Of a DNA stretch of 64,000 nt, positions 8,785 to 17,557 are shown piece by piece. Every line of letters begins with the position of its first letter. Positions within the stretch are counted from its first letter, which is position 1. The DNA is taken from positions 24,814 to 88,813 of the forward strand of contig NZ_JANDMF010000013.1 in the NCBI RefSeq assembly GCF_031626875.1, given 5' to 3'. Made by a program: the position numbers and the translations under genes. The notes beneath the pieces are model-generated. The model did not search any database. It was not told the DNA's origin and was given only the letters and a program-made list of their open reading frames with translations. Source of the stretch: Clostridium sp031626875. Lineage in GTDB: Bacteria > Bacillota > Clostridia > Clostridiales > Clostridiaceae.

Positions 8785-9255
8785 ATGAATCAAAATGATT
8801 TTTACACTTTTACTGAATATATGAAAAAAGAAAATAATTCCCTTACTGCTTCTATGGAAGATTATCTTGAAATGATATATAGATTATCCTTGAATACTGG
8901 ATTCACAAGAATACATGATCTCTCTATTGCACTTAATGTTCAACCTCCTTCTGCAACAAAAATGGTACAAAAATTAGCTCAATTGAATCTTTTAAATTAT
9001 GAAAAATATGGAATGCTTATTCTTGAAGAGAATGGAAAGAAACTTGGTGAATTACTACTTAACCGCCATAATGTCATAGAAAACTTTTTAAGAATATTTG
9101 ATATTCCAGAATCTGATATATTAAACCAAACTGAACAAATTGAACATACCATAAGCACAGAAACAGCTAAATGCTTTCAGGACTTTGTTGAGTTTGTAAA
9201 AAACAATCCTCATATAGTTGATGAATTTAGAAATTATAGAAAAACTTTAAAGTAG
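8785..9255 (+). CDS. mntR: Manganese-dependent MntR/DtxR-family repressor
   Basis: The protein is 156 aa from ATG 8785, with GGTGA just upstream; a GTG at 8773 has no SD. The sequence follows Bacillus MntR closely. SMEDYLEMIYRL gives the D and E ligands, a winged helix follows with PPSATKMVQKL as recognition helix, NRHNVIENFLRIF supplies the His ligand, and TEQIEHTIS supplies the E, E, H ligands. All six MntR metal ligands are present, which supports Mn2+ sensing rather than Fe2+. Compared with Bacillus it has an extra 18-residue N-terminal extension. It probably represses the divergent mntH. Confidence 0.9.
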   Translation: MNQNDFYTFTEYMKKENNSLTASMEDYLEMIYRLSLNTGFTRIHDLSIALNVQPPSATKMVQKLAQLNLLNYEKYGMLILEENGKKLGELLLNRHNVIENFLRIFDIPESDILNQTEQIEHTISTETAKCFQDFVEFVKNNPHIVDEFRNYRKTLK

Positions 9256-9290
9256 ATTGAACTATATTTAACTAGATAATTCAATCTACT
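9251..9290 (+). terminator. Terminator of mntR
   Basis: AGTAGATTGAA (9251-9261) overlaps the mntR stop codon and pairs with TTCAATCTACT (9280-9290), followed by TTAATT. Confidence 0.65.
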
Positions 9291-9301
9291 TTAATTAAAA
9301 A

Positions 9302-9787
9302 TCAATATATTCTTCCTTGTCTTACATTAACATTTTCATTTGTACTATTTGAAATTTTTAATTTTCCTTTTGCTTTTTTTCCTACAATCTTAAAAATATA
9401 CTTTCCTTCTGTGAGTTTTATTGTTTTACTATCCTTTTCTGTTCCTTCTAATATAGTTTCTATTTCCTTATTAGGATGAACTAAAACTGCTTTAAAATTA
9501 CCTTTATTAACTACAGAATCATAATCAAATGTAATTTCACCATTTTCTTTTGACTGTATATTCCAAATATTATTAGTTCCATAAAAACCATCATAATCCA
9601 TATCAAATTTATCATTAGATTCTTCATTGCATATTCTTTTTACAAAAGTAAAATTATTATTTTCTTGTGCGATTTTATCTTTGTCATTATAAATATCAGC
9701 TTTATCATTACCTTTTTCACAACCAAGAGTTGTAATCATTAAAAATAATACACATATACAGATTAAAATCTTTTTTTTAAGATTCAA
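9302..9787 (-). CDS. Predicted lipoprotein of unknown function
   Basis: The likely start is TTG 9787, because a strong GAGGAGG site lies 10 nt upstream of it; a longer reading from ATG 9820 would place that SD inside the gene. The resulting 161-aa protein begins MNLKKKILICICVLFL and has a lipobox ending in TTLGC, so it is a lipid-anchored surface protein. The mature part starts with an Asn/Asp/Lys-rich linker and then a small all-beta-looking domain (WNIQSKENGEITFDYDS, ILEGTEKDSKTIKLTEGKYIFKIVGK). No family is recognised. It is convergent with mntR. Confidence 0.7.
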   Translation of the reverse strand: MNLKKKILICICVLFLMITTLGCEKGNDKADIYNDKDKIAQENNNFTFVKRICNEESNDKFDMDYDGFYGTNNIWNIQSKENGEITFDYDSVVNKGNFKAVLVHPNKEIETILEGTEKDSKTIKLTEGKYIFKIVGKKAKGKLKISNSTNENVNVRQGRIY

Positions 9788-9865
9788 TTTACAATATCCT
9801 CCTCTAAATCTATATTTCATCTTAAATTATATACCTATAAATAAAATCATATATACATTTCTTAA

Positions 9866-10414
9866 TTATTTTATTATGGAAAACATATTTAAATCCTGAT
9901 GCTTGTCTCTAAAATATGCATATTTTCTTAAGAGTCCTTCATAAGTAAAATTCATCTTTTTAAGCATTTTTTCTGATTTTTTATTTTCTGGATATACAAT
10001 AGCTTCTATTCTTTCTAAATTCATTTCATTAAATCCATATTTAATTATAGCTTGAATTGCTTCTTTTCCATATCCCAATCCCCAGAATTCTCTATTAAGC
10101 TCATATCCTATTTCAGCTCTAAAATGTCTTCTATTCCAACTGTGAAACCCACAAGTCCCAATAATTCTATTGCAATTTTTTATTTCAATCCCCCACCTAA
10201 TAGCATTACCTATTTCATAAGAAATTTTAAATTTTTCAATTAATTTTTCTGCTTGTGAAATTTGTTTCATAGGATGCATACCATAGTATTTTGTCACTTC
10301 TTCTAATGAAAGTATCGAAAATACATCTCTTGAATCTTTTTTTGTTAACTCTCTAAGTTTTAATCTTTCTGTTTCAATAACAGGGAATTTTTCAAATCTA
10401 TTTTCACTATTCAT
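9866..10414 (-). CDS. GNAT N-acetyltransferase (RimJ/RimL-like)
   Basis: The 182-aa protein has the RimJ/RimL layout: FPVIETERLKLRELTKKD at the start, GTCGFHSWNRRHFRAEIGYEL in the middle, then the acetyl-CoA loop FWGLGYGKEAIQAIIKYGF (Q/R-x-x-G-x-G/A type), and YPENKKSEKMLKKMNFTYEGLLR near the C-terminus. This family acetylates N-terminal amines of ribosomal or other proteins, and in Gram-positives also small amines. The substrate cannot be read from sequence. Confidence 0.85.
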   Translation of the reverse strand: MNSENRFEKFPVIETERLKLRELTKKDSRDVFSILSLEEVTKYYGMHPMKQISQAEKLIEKFKISYEIGNAIRWGIEIKNCNRIIGTCGFHSWNRRHFRAEIGYELNREFWGLGYGKEAIQAIIKYGFNEMNLERIEAIVYPENKKSEKMLKKMNFTYEGLLRKYAYFRDKHQDLNMFSIIK

Positions 10415-10506
10415 ACTCTACTTCTCCTTACTACAGAAGTTTTATTTCAAAATTAATTTTACCATATATTTCATTTAAAATAATATTTTTCATGTTATTA
10501 AAAAAA

Positions 10507-10545
10507 ATATAACCTTCAAAACTATTTTTAATAAGAAGGTTATAT
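10507..10545 (-). terminator. Terminator of the DUF1062 gene
   Basis: An 11-bp stem pairs ATATAACCTTC (10507-10517) with 10535-10545. On the minus strand it is followed by TTTTTTTAAT. It lies 17 nt downstream of the stop at 10562. Confidence 0.75.
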
Positions 10546-10561
10546 CCATATTTTATTCATT

Positions 10562-11146
10562 CTATATAATTTTTAAATGCAGCTCCATTCCATTTCTTAT
10601 TCTAGCATCCAATGTATTTTTATTATTTTTAATAAAAATTTGCCCTTTTTTATGCATATTTTTTATTTTACTTCTTGATATTCCAAATTTATCACTTATA
10701 AACTTGTCAATTCTCATTTCTATTGGATAATTACTAATAACTTCAATAACCAACATATTTTCCTCTATATAGAACTTTTCTAATTTTTTTATTATCATTT
10801 TATAATTTATATTTTTTAAGCAATAATCAGCTTTATTGGCATTATATATACTTATATCAAAAGCATATTTTCTTACTAATTCTTTACTATTGGAAATAAA
10901 TTTTTCATACTCATATTTATTAATTTCATGAGGTTTTATTCTCTCATATATTGTCATATTCCATATTGATTTGCATTTTTCACACTGGTAAATCATCCAA
11001 ACATCAATGTTATTTTTATTTGCATTAACTCTAAATTTTTCACTATTTATATAGTAAGTTTTTTTATTGCATTTAGGACAACCTCTTTCTACTTTTGGTA
11101 AATTTTCAGGAATAAGTTCCCATTGATACTTATTTAAATAGCTCAT
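10562..11146 (-). CDS. DUF1062 family protein: zinc ribbon plus S4-like domain
   Basis: The 194-aa protein begins with a four-cysteine zinc ribbon: RGCPKCNKKTY at 22-31 and YQCEKCKSIW at about 54-62. The C-terminal third (MRIDKFISDKFGISRSKIKNMHKKGQIFI ... RNGMELHL, read in pieces) looks like an S4-type RNA-binding fold, as in RluB or tyrosyl-tRNA synthetase. This arrangement matches the uncharacterised DUF1062 family. No catalytic domain is visible. A role in RNA binding is an inference. Confidence 0.75.
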   Translation of the reverse strand: MSYLNKYQWELIPENLPKVERGCPKCNKKTYYINSEKFRVNANKNNIDVWMIYQCEKCKSIWNMTIYERIKPHEINKYEYEKFISNSKELVRKYAFDISIYNANKADYCLKNINYKMIIKKLEKFYIEENMLVIEVISNYPIEMRIDKFISDKFGISRSKIKNMHKKGQIFIKNNKNTLDARIRNGMELHLKII

Positions 11147-11363
11147 TGTGCTCCTCCTAGTATTAATTTTAGGATTTACAAAGGCTATTTCATCATTTTA
11201 TTAATAATGCATAGCCCTTGCTAAGCATTAAAAAAATCTTTTGCCATAAAACTTTCCTCCTATCATCTTTATATAAATATTTTATCAACTACACTTATTT
11301 AACAAAACCTAATACTTATTTAGTAAGCAAAAATGAGCCAGTCCATTAAAAAGGCTAGTTTCA

Positions 11364-12554
11364 TTAATGAGATTTACTGAGTATTTTCTCAACTTCCTTT
11401 ACTACTAACTCTGGCCCACCTGCATTTATAAAAGATTCTTGAATTTTTTTTACTCCTTTTTTAAATTCCTCACTTCCCATAACTAATTCTGCTTCACGTC
11501 TTAAATTTTCTACAGTTACCTGGTCTTTCTTTAAAACCTTACCAGCTCCGAGCTCTTGTAATCTATAAGAATTAAAAAATTGATCTGCTCCAAGAGGTAC
11601 TAAAATCATAGGTACACCAAGATACATCCCATCTGAAACGCTCCCCATACCTCCATGCGCTATAAATAAATCTGCATGCTTTAAAACTTCTGCTTGAGGT
11701 ACAAAGTCACGAACAATAAAATTTTTAGGTATATCTCCAATTTCCTTAAGTCTTTCTTTATTCCCTGTTGACATTACAACAAGATATTCACTTTCACTAA
11801 AGGCTTCTATAACATTTTTAAAAAAATCTATCCAGCTATTAAAAACCGTACCAAGGGTGGCATAAATAATTTTTCTCTCTGAATTCACTAATTTATCCCA
11901 AGGGAATGAATTGTCTTTAACTGAAATGGTTGGAGTTGGACCAATAAATAGACATTTATTATCAAATATTTCTCCAAAAGGTTGGAAGTATCTACTTGTA
12001 AAAACAACATTTAAAGTAGATGATTGTGGACTAAACATATTTAATATATCATCAATTCTAACAGCAAATATATTAGATATTATAATTTTTGAAACTAACT
12101 TTCTAATTTTAGGATGGAGCATAATAAAGTTAAGTTTTTCTGAAATTCCTTTTGACTTTTTAAAAATATGCTTTATGGTCTCCTCATTTTGCAGAAATAC
12201 TGCAGAACAAAGGATAATTGGCTTTTTGATATCTTTTTCTAAACTTTTTATAGATGGGTTCATCCCTCCCACAAATACAACATCATATTGTGGTGCTAAT
12301 TCTTTTATTTTCATATTCATCTCTTTAAACAATCTACGTATAAACTTAAAAAATTTTAATTTTTCTTTAGGATCAATGTTAACTTTCTTATAACATGGAA
12401 TTAAGGTAGCTCCACAAAATTCAACTTTTTTGCGAAACTCTTCTGAAACTACATAATCTACAGAGTGACCAGCTTTTACAAGTGTTGAAACTAAGGACAA
12501 AGTTGGATTAACATGTCCATGTGCTGGTACATTGACAAATAAGATTTTTGCCAT
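11364..12554 (-). CDS. GT1-family (MGT/YjiC-like) UDP-glycosyltransferase
   Basis: The 396-aa protein has the GT-B layout of macrolide/flavonoid-type UDP-glycosyltransferases. The N-terminal acceptor domain starts MAKILFVNVPAHGHVNPTLSLV, with the catalytic-type His in GHVNPT. The C-terminal nucleotide-sugar domain has FVPQAEVLKHADLFIAHGGMGS, then GVPMILVPLGADQFFN and RLQELGAG, the classic HGGxxS and donor-binding stretch. Bacterial members glucosylate small hydrophobic molecules and can detoxify or make glycolipids. The RBS AAGGAGG is strong. It stands alone between unrelated genes. Confidence 0.88.
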   Translation of the reverse strand: MAKILFVNVPAHGHVNPTLSLVSTLVKAGHSVDYVVSEEFRKKVEFCGATLIPCYKKVNIDPKEKLKFFKFIRRLFKEMNMKIKELAPQYDVVFVGGMNPSIKSLEKDIKKPIILCSAVFLQNEETIKHIFKKSKGISEKLNFIMLHPKIRKLVSKIIISNIFAVRIDDILNMFSPQSSTLNVVFTSRYFQPFGEIFDNKCLFIGPTPTISVKDNSFPWDKLVNSERKIIYATLGTVFNSWIDFFKNVIEAFSESEYLVVMSTGNKERLKEIGDIPKNFIVRDFVPQAEVLKHADLFIAHGGMGSVSDGMYLGVPMILVPLGADQFFNSYRLQELGAGKVLKKDQVTVENLRREAELVMGSEEFKKGVKKIQESFINAGGPELVVKEVEKILSKSH

Positions 12555-12864
12555 TATAAAATCCTCCTTAATATGAAAAGATAATCTTAAACTTTATATA
12601 TTTATTATACTACCTGAAAACTACCATTCAATAAACATATTCCAATATTTTGTTCATTTTTAGAAATAAACTCCAAAGAAGGAGAAAAAATTTCCTATAG
12701 TTTATATATACATATCACTTTTTTGGATTCATTTTTTACTTAAATATGTTACAATTGTTTTGTATTGAAAATGACGAAAATCCATATGAATTAACTAAGG
12801 AATAATAAGATATCCTTAATTTAATTATCTATCTTCAATGGACATAAAGGAGAATTTTTGATTT
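12555..12864. other. Divergent promoter region of GT1 and DUF2225 genes
   Basis: These 310 bases hold the GT1 promoter (12604-12631, minus strand) and the RBS of the DUF2225 gene. An AAGAAGGAGAAAA stretch at about 12674-12688 is not followed by an open frame. I see no further gene. Confidence 0.55.
12604..12631 (-). promoter_or_regulatory. Sigma-A promoter of the GT1 gene
   Basis: On the minus strand, TTGAAT (12631-12626), a 16-bp spacer and TATAAT (12609-12604) lie 50 bp upstream of the GT1 start codon. Confidence 0.6.
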
Positions 12865-13779
12865 ATGGATAAAAACACAGATATTTTTTCTGGCTTAGAG
12901 AAGTTAGGCTTTGAAAATGTAAAAAACATTAACTTATATGAAAAAAAAGATGCTAAAACAAATGATAAGCACATAGATAAAAAAGATACTGAGAAAATTG
13001 ATGAAACTTTATATTTATATGATAAAAAGGTAGTTTGTCCGGTATGCACAAATGAATTTACAGTTCGTACAGTAAAAACAGATGGCTATAGAATGAAAGG
13101 AAAAACCAGTGACTTTTATGTAGATTATAGCCTTATAAATCCATACTTTTATGATGTATGGTTATGTAATGTATGTGGTTATGCTTCTATGAAAGCTGAT
13201 TTTAGTAAATTAAGAAGTTTTGAAAGAGAAAGTGTGTTAAAAAACATAACCCCTCGTTGGCATGGACGAAAATATCCAGAAGTTTATGATATAAATATTG
13301 CAATAGAAAGATATAAACTATCCTTGCTTAACTTTTCAGTGATAGGCTCAAAATCTAGCAAAAAAGCTATGAACTGTTTAAAGTTAGCATGGTTATATAG
13401 AGAACTAGGCGATGAACAAAATGAAAAAACATTTAGAGAACAATCATTAATAGGTTTTAAAGATGCTTACTTTAATGAAGATTTCCCTATATATGGAATG
13501 AATAGGTTTAAAGTTCTCTATTTAATAGGTGAACTAAATAGGCATTTAGGGAACTATGAAGAAGCTTTACGGTACTTAAGTGATGTAATAACTTCTCCTA
13601 GTGTCGATAGAAAGTTAAAAGACCTAGCTATAGACCAAAAGGATCTGATACGCGAAACTCTAAAAAAAATAGAAGAAGAAAATAATGAAAATCTCAAAGA
13701 AGAAAGTGAAGAAGACGAAATTATAGACGACAAAAAAGAAAATTTATTTTCAAGATTTTTTAAATCTAAAAAGACTTAA
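12865..13779 (+). CDS. DUF2225 family protein (zinc-ribbon and TPR-like)
   Basis: The 304-aa protein has a central CPVCTNEFTVRTVKTDGYRMKG and, about 40 residues later, WLCNVCGYASMK: two CxxC pairs forming a zinc ribbon typical of DUF2225. The following helices (YKLSLLNF, AWLYRELGDEQNEKTF, YLIGELNRHLGNYEEALRYLSDVI) look like TPR repeats. The N-terminal 55 and C-terminal 40 residues are charged and likely disordered. The family is common in clostridia and spirochaetes and its function is unknown. The start is taken as ATG 12865; GGAG is 12 nt upstream, which is rather far. Confidence 0.82.
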   Translation: MDKNTDIFSGLEKLGFENVKNINLYEKKDAKTNDKHIDKKDTEKIDETLYLYDKKVVCPVCTNEFTVRTVKTDGYRMKGKTSDFYVDYSLINPYFYDVWLCNVCGYASMKADFSKLRSFERESVLKNITPRWHGRKYPEVYDINIAIERYKLSLLNFSVIGSKSSKKAMNCLKLAWLYRELGDEQNEKTFREQSLIGFKDAYFNEDFPIYGMNRFKVLYLIGELNRHLGNYEEALRYLSDVITSPSVDRKLKDLAIDQKDLIRETLKKIEEENNENLKEESEEDEIIDDKKENLFSRFFKSKKT

Positions 13780-13819
13780 ATCAGCAATATCTAAATTTAA
13801 TAAAATAACAACTAAAAAT

Positions 13820-13886
13820 TTTGCATTACATTTAATAATAATATGTAATGCAAAAGAAGCACTAACTAAAGTAGTATGGTGCTTCT
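13820..13886. terminator. Double hairpin, bidirectional terminator
   Basis: Hairpin 1 has a 12-bp stem (TTTGCATTACAT 13820-13831 with 13843-13854). Hairpin 2 has an 8-bp stem (AGAAGCAC 13855-13862 with 13879-13886) followed by AAGATTTTATTT. They lie between the convergent DUF2225 and pentapeptide genes and could serve both. Confidence 0.7.
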
Positions 13887-13892
13887 AAGATT

Positions 13893-14756
13893 TTATTTAT
13901 CCCAATCTGTAGGTCTACTTAGCTCTTTTGGAAGTTTAGTATTAGAGTCTCCCTTAGTTGAGTTAATTTGATTTTGTGTAATAAATATACTTCTACTAAG
14001 GTTTGCTCCTCTAAAGTCTGCATCCCTAAGATCTGCCCCAATAAAATCTGCACCACTTAAGTCATTCCCTCTTAAATCTGCTGCCATAAGAAGGGAACCT
14101 CTTAAATCAGCTCCTCTAAGATTTATTTTTCTAAGATCTTTACCAATAAGATCTAACCTACCAGCAATCGTCTTTCTATGTTTTAAAGTATTTCTCTGTC
14201 CATTATAAACCTTACTTCTAACAAACTCACTGGCTTTTTTAAGAAAAGGATTAACTTTATCTCTATATAATTCTATATCTAAATTAATAATCTTATTAGA
14301 TTTTAAGTATGTAATACTTTCCATTTCTCTTATTAATTTCATAAGCTTTTCCTTTGTAGAATCATTTTTCTCAATGATAAAAGCTTGTGATAAATACCAT
14401 ATCATCTCATGAATTTGTCTAACAATCAAAAATACTTGAAACATTTCTTTTGATAATTCAGGATTTTGTCTCCAATTTTGTCCATTATATATAACTTGAG
14501 CAACTTTTTGCCCTGCTCCAAAACAATCATAAGCTGTACACCCTTTAAGTCCCTTTTCACTAAGATTTTTATGAATTGTACAACTAAAATCTGGCTCTAA
14601 ATTTATACAAGGATTTCCTGCTGCTTTATCTGTTGGAAATCCTTCAGAAGCTGAAAAATATAATGCAACACAACAAAAACCAAAGCATTTTTGACAATTA
14701 ATTTTTAGACAATCATATATTTTGCTATACAAATTTTCTTCATTTTTATATATCAT
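13893..14756 (-). CDS. Pentapeptide-repeat protein with Cys-rich N-terminal domain
   Basis: In this 287-aa protein, residues about 15-85 contain ten cysteines, in the order CLKINC, QKCFGFCC, NPCINL, FSCTIH, KGCTAYDCFGAG. This resembles the zinc/iron-cluster chelating pattern of YkgJ/FliB-type domains. A helical middle follows. Residues about 200-260 form a right-handed beta-helix of pentapeptide repeats: LRKIN LRGAD LRGSL LMAAD LRGND LSGAD FIGAD LRDAD FRGAN. Other pentapeptide proteins mimic DNA (Qnr) or have unknown roles. The Cys-rich/pentapeptide fusion is uncharacterised as far as I know. No signal peptide is present. Confidence 0.75.
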   Translation of the reverse strand: MIYKNEENLYSKIYDCLKINCQKCFGFCCVALYFSASEGFPTDKAAGNPCINLEPDFSCTIHKNLSEKGLKGCTAYDCFGAGQKVAQVIYNGQNWRQNPELSKEMFQVFLIVRQIHEMIWYLSQAFIIEKNDSTKEKLMKLIREMESITYLKSNKIINLDIELYRDKVNPFLKKASEFVRSKVYNGQRNTLKHRKTIAGRLDLIGKDLRKINLRGADLRGSLLMAADLRGNDLSGADFIGADLRDADFRGANLSRSIFITQNQINSTKGDSNTKLPKELSRPTDWDK

Positions 14757-14850
14757 ATTGTTTACCTCATTTTTTATTTAAAATAACTGCAACTTAATAT
14801 AGTATATAACTTATTAATGCCAATTTTCAACTTAATAATATTTTTTTGTT

Positions 14851-15522
14851 TTACGTAAAAAACTTTACAAACCCTAAAGACATAACTATTAAATCATCTA
14901 ATCCTCTTATTATTGTTGTTAAACCATAATCTCCTTTAATTAACTTCTTTATTTTATTAACTATTATATCGGCTTCATCTTTTCCAAAATAACTTTTTAA
15001 CAATCCTGTTCTATTAAGAAGAATAGATAAAATACAGCACTCTTCATCATCACTCTTATCATATAAAAACGTCTCCCTAATATACTTAATAATTTCATTA
15101 ACTGTTTCTTTATTTACAACATAACTTGTTTTTTCTTTTCCAAATAATTTATTTTTTTTGGTTTCACTCAGTACTCCAGACTTTACCATTGAATGTGTTA
15201 ATCCTTGTACATAATTTTCTGAGTACCTCCTATTGGATTCCATATTAAATAACTTTATTACATCATATAAAGTTTTCTCATGACAATCTAATATTACATT
15301 ATAAATTTCACTTAAATAATTTAATTTATCAGGCAACTTTTTTTGTATTGAAAATGTTATATTATTTTTACTATACTCTACTTTTAATACTTTATTTTTC
15401 TCCAATTCAAATAATCCAGCTGCAATTGTAGCTACTAAAAAATCTCTTACTAAAAATGAATTAATATTAAATCGTTTATTCATTACAAGCAAAGCATATT
15501 GCTTTGTTACAGATTTATTCAT
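14851..15522 (-). CDS. GPP34-like (Golgi phosphoprotein 3 family) protein
   Basis: The 223-aa mostly helical protein begins with a stretch that resembles the GPP34 fold (QYALLVMNKRF, FLVRDFLVATIAAGLFELEKNKVLKVE: helix, then a 'GLFEL-x-R/K-G' type turn). It ends with the typical helical repeat (ILLNRTGLLKSYFGKDEADIIVNKIKKLI). Eukaryotic GPP34 binds phosphoinositides. Bacterial copies are common in actinobacteria and some Firmicutes and have no settled function. The match is weak and read by eye. The gene stands alone. Confidence 0.5.
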   Translation of the reverse strand: MNKSVTKQYALLVMNKRFNINSFLVRDFLVATIAAGLFELEKNKVLKVEYSKNNITFSIQKKLPDKLNYLSEIYNVILDCHEKTLYDVIKLFNMESNRRYSENYVQGLTHSMVKSGVLSETKKNKLFGKEKTSYVVNKETVNEIIKYIRETFLYDKSDDEECCILSILLNRTGLLKSYFGKDEADIIVNKIKKLIKGDYGLTTIIRGLDDLIVMSLGFVKFFT

Positions 15523-15650
15523 ATTATAGCCCCTTAATTATCCTTTTTTTATATTATATAGTATTTTATTTATCCTATTCTAGTGTTAAAAAAGATTTTT
15601 TTCATTAGCTTTAATTCATAATACTTTGTTGAATTAGAATATTTGCAAAA

Positions 15651-15679
15651 AACCTCGACAATTAAATCCAGTCGAGGTT
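15651..15679 (-). terminator. Terminator of clostripain gene
   Basis: AACCTCGAC (15651-15659) pairs with GTCGAGGTT (15671-15679). On the minus strand the stem is followed by TTTTTTGC. It lies 16 nt after the stop. Confidence 0.8.
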
Positions 15680-15694
15680 AAAAATTTTATATAA

Positions 15695-17257
15695 CTACCA
15701 TTGATACCAGTTAACTCCACCACTAGTATCGTTTGACCTATCAAACCATGAGTCAAGAAGCTCAAACCAGTTTCCAACATCATTGGTCTTAGGTGTTTCT
15801 CCATCAATACACCAACTTAACTTACCATATAATAAATCTGTATCAATTGCACCAGTGTCTACTGAATTGTACCATCTTTGTGCTTGCCATCCTGTATAGC
15901 TTGTCCCAGAATAAGAATCTCTATAAGTTTTACTTCCATCTGGTAAGAAAATGCTTAAACCACTTTTTCCTTCAGTAAAGCCTTTAAACTGTGATCCACC
16001 ATATGAATAAAGGTTCATATCATCTACACTTGTCATAACTTCAGTGGCTAAACTTTTAACATTAGTACTAAAAGCAGAGCTTGTACTTATTTGTTTGCAT
16101 AAATCATATAAATCAAAATAAGGATAATCTAACCACTCACTTTGATCTGTCTCATTAAAGTAGTGTATTAAAGATGTATTTCTTCCAGTACCTCTAAGTT
16201 TTTCTACAGCTGCTTTATCATTTTCACTCCATAAAGCTCTAGCTAGTTTATCTACAGAATTTTTTACATTTGAAATTTGGGCAAGATCAAAACAACTTAA
16301 TACTTGAGTAGTATCTCCGGCAGCATTAACTGAATCTCTTTGAGCTTCAACCATTACTGCTCCAAGTTGATCAGCTGTAACTGTTGATGGATCATAATAT
16401 AACTCTTTTCCACCTAAAGTTGAATCAGCTTGTCCATTATTTCCTCCACCTGATTTAATTCTGCTAAATATTTTTTTATAGTCATAACCATCGCCCCAGA
16501 CTACAGGTGCTGATGCTACCATAACTCCTGCTTGAAAGCTTCCATTGCCTGGTCTATATTGGTATGCAACTTCCGCTGTTCCCATTAGACAAGCATCATA
16601 TGCTAATAAATCTACAGATTCAGCACTAGTTAACGAGTCTGTAACTTCTGCTGTATATAAACAATCTCCATTGTTTGTATCATCCCAACAAACTGCTTTT
16701 GGATTTTTTACTTTTTTGACAAGTTCATTTTCTCTTGCTCCACCACCATGATTTGAAACGATAAGAGCATATTCATCTGCTGGATAATTAGATTTACAAG
16801 AATCTATAAATTTCTTCAATGTATCTCCATCACCCATATTTGCTTCATAATTACTAGTTGTGGTTATCTCAGGAAATTCATTCCCTCCACTTATTCTTAT
16901 AGCTTTTCCACTACCAATTTTATACATTCTAGTGTCCGTGAAATTCTGCCCAAGTACACTTCTATTAGTAGAATACCCTGAAGTTCTATCTACTAAAACA
17001 ATCAAATTTAAATTTGGATTATCTACATACCCATCTTTCATTTGTTGAATATCTCCTAATAGATAATCTTCAAGATTATTATCTGCATCACAATATACCA
17101 TAACTGTTAGCTTCTTTCCTGTACTTTTTGAGTTTTGCATTGCAGAACTAATTGTATTACTTGGATTAATAGTAACAGCTTTGGCTGGTATAACCCCTAG
17201 TAAAGTAGTTGCTAAAAATGCAACTGATGTAAGTAAAGTAATTTTCTTTTTAATCAT
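15695..17257 (-). CDS. Alpha-clostripain, secreted Arg-specific cysteine protease (peptidase family C11)
   Basis: The 520-aa protein has a signal peptide (MIKKKITLLTSVAFLATTLL, cut after AKA near residue 27). The C11 core follows: TVMVYCDADNNLEDYLLGDI, ALIVSNHGGG with catalytic His170, and LLAYDACLMGTAEV with catalytic Cys223. A Lys/Arg-rich stretch at 174-187 lies where clostripain is cut into light and heavy chains, which suggests auto-processing. Clostripain is a secreted, Ca2+-dependent protease that cleaves after Arg. No pro-domain-like extension beyond about 25 residues is seen. It is monocistronic. Confidence 0.92.
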   Translation of the reverse strand: MIKKKITLLTSVAFLATTLLGVIPAKAVTINPSNTISSAMQNSKSTGKKLTVMVYCDADNNLEDYLLGDIQQMKDGYVDNPNLNLIVLVDRTSGYSTNRSVLGQNFTDTRMYKIGSGKAIRISGGNEFPEITTTSNYEANMGDGDTLKKFIDSCKSNYPADEYALIVSNHGGGARENELVKKVKNPKAVCWDDTNNGDCLYTAEVTDSLTSAESVDLLAYDACLMGTAEVAYQYRPGNGSFQAGVMVASAPVVWGDGYDYKKIFSRIKSGGGNNGQADSTLGGKELYYDPSTVTADQLGAVMVEAQRDSVNAAGDTTQVLSCFDLAQISNVKNSVDKLARALWSENDKAAVEKLRGTGRNTSLIHYFNETDQSEWLDYPYFDLYDLCKQISTSSAFSTNVKSLATEVMTSVDDMNLYSYGGSQFKGFTEGKSGLSIFLPDGSKTYRDSYSGTSYTGWQAQRWYNSVDTGAIDTDLLYGKLSWCIDGETPKTNDVGNWFELLDSWFDRSNDTSGGVNWYQW

Positions 17258-17298
17258 TATTCCATCTCCCCATATTAAAATAATAAGATATAATTTCT

Positions 17299-17323
17299 AA
17301 AAGCCTATTCTATAGGCTTTTTT
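17299..17323 (+). terminator. Orphan hairpin upstream of clostripain
   Basis: A perfect 10-bp stem (AAAAGCCTAT 17299-17308 with 17312-17321) has a 3-nt loop and a T tract on the plus strand. No plus-strand gene precedes it. It lies 42-66 bp upstream of the clostripain start codon, so on the minus strand it may instead fold in that mRNA's leader. Confidence 0.4.
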
Positions 17324-17517
17324 AACAAAATCAAAACAAATTAACCTTTTTTGTTATTTTTTGTTATGGTTTTTATTATATTTCATATTTTTATATAGGT
17401 AAAGATTTTTTTAATGTTTTTATATTTTTTTCACTCTTTTCTTATAATAATGGCACTATAATGCTTTAAACTTAATTAAATTAGCTAAAATTCTATTAAA
17501 CTTTAAAAAAGTTAACT

Positions 17518-17557
17518 GGAAAGGTAATATCCAATTTAAAATGTTTATTACCTTTCC
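17518..17557 (-). terminator. Terminator overlapping the stop codon of the GT2 gene
   Basis: GGAAAGGTAATA (17518-17529) pairs perfectly with 17546-17557 and is followed on the minus strand by AGTTAACTTTTTT. The arm at 17546-17557 includes the last two codons and the TAA at 17548-17550. Confidence 0.65.

Noticed and set aside
11336..11376. Terminator after the GT1 gene (AGCC/GGCT)
   Set aside because: The best stem is 4-5 bp with a long loop, too weak to report.
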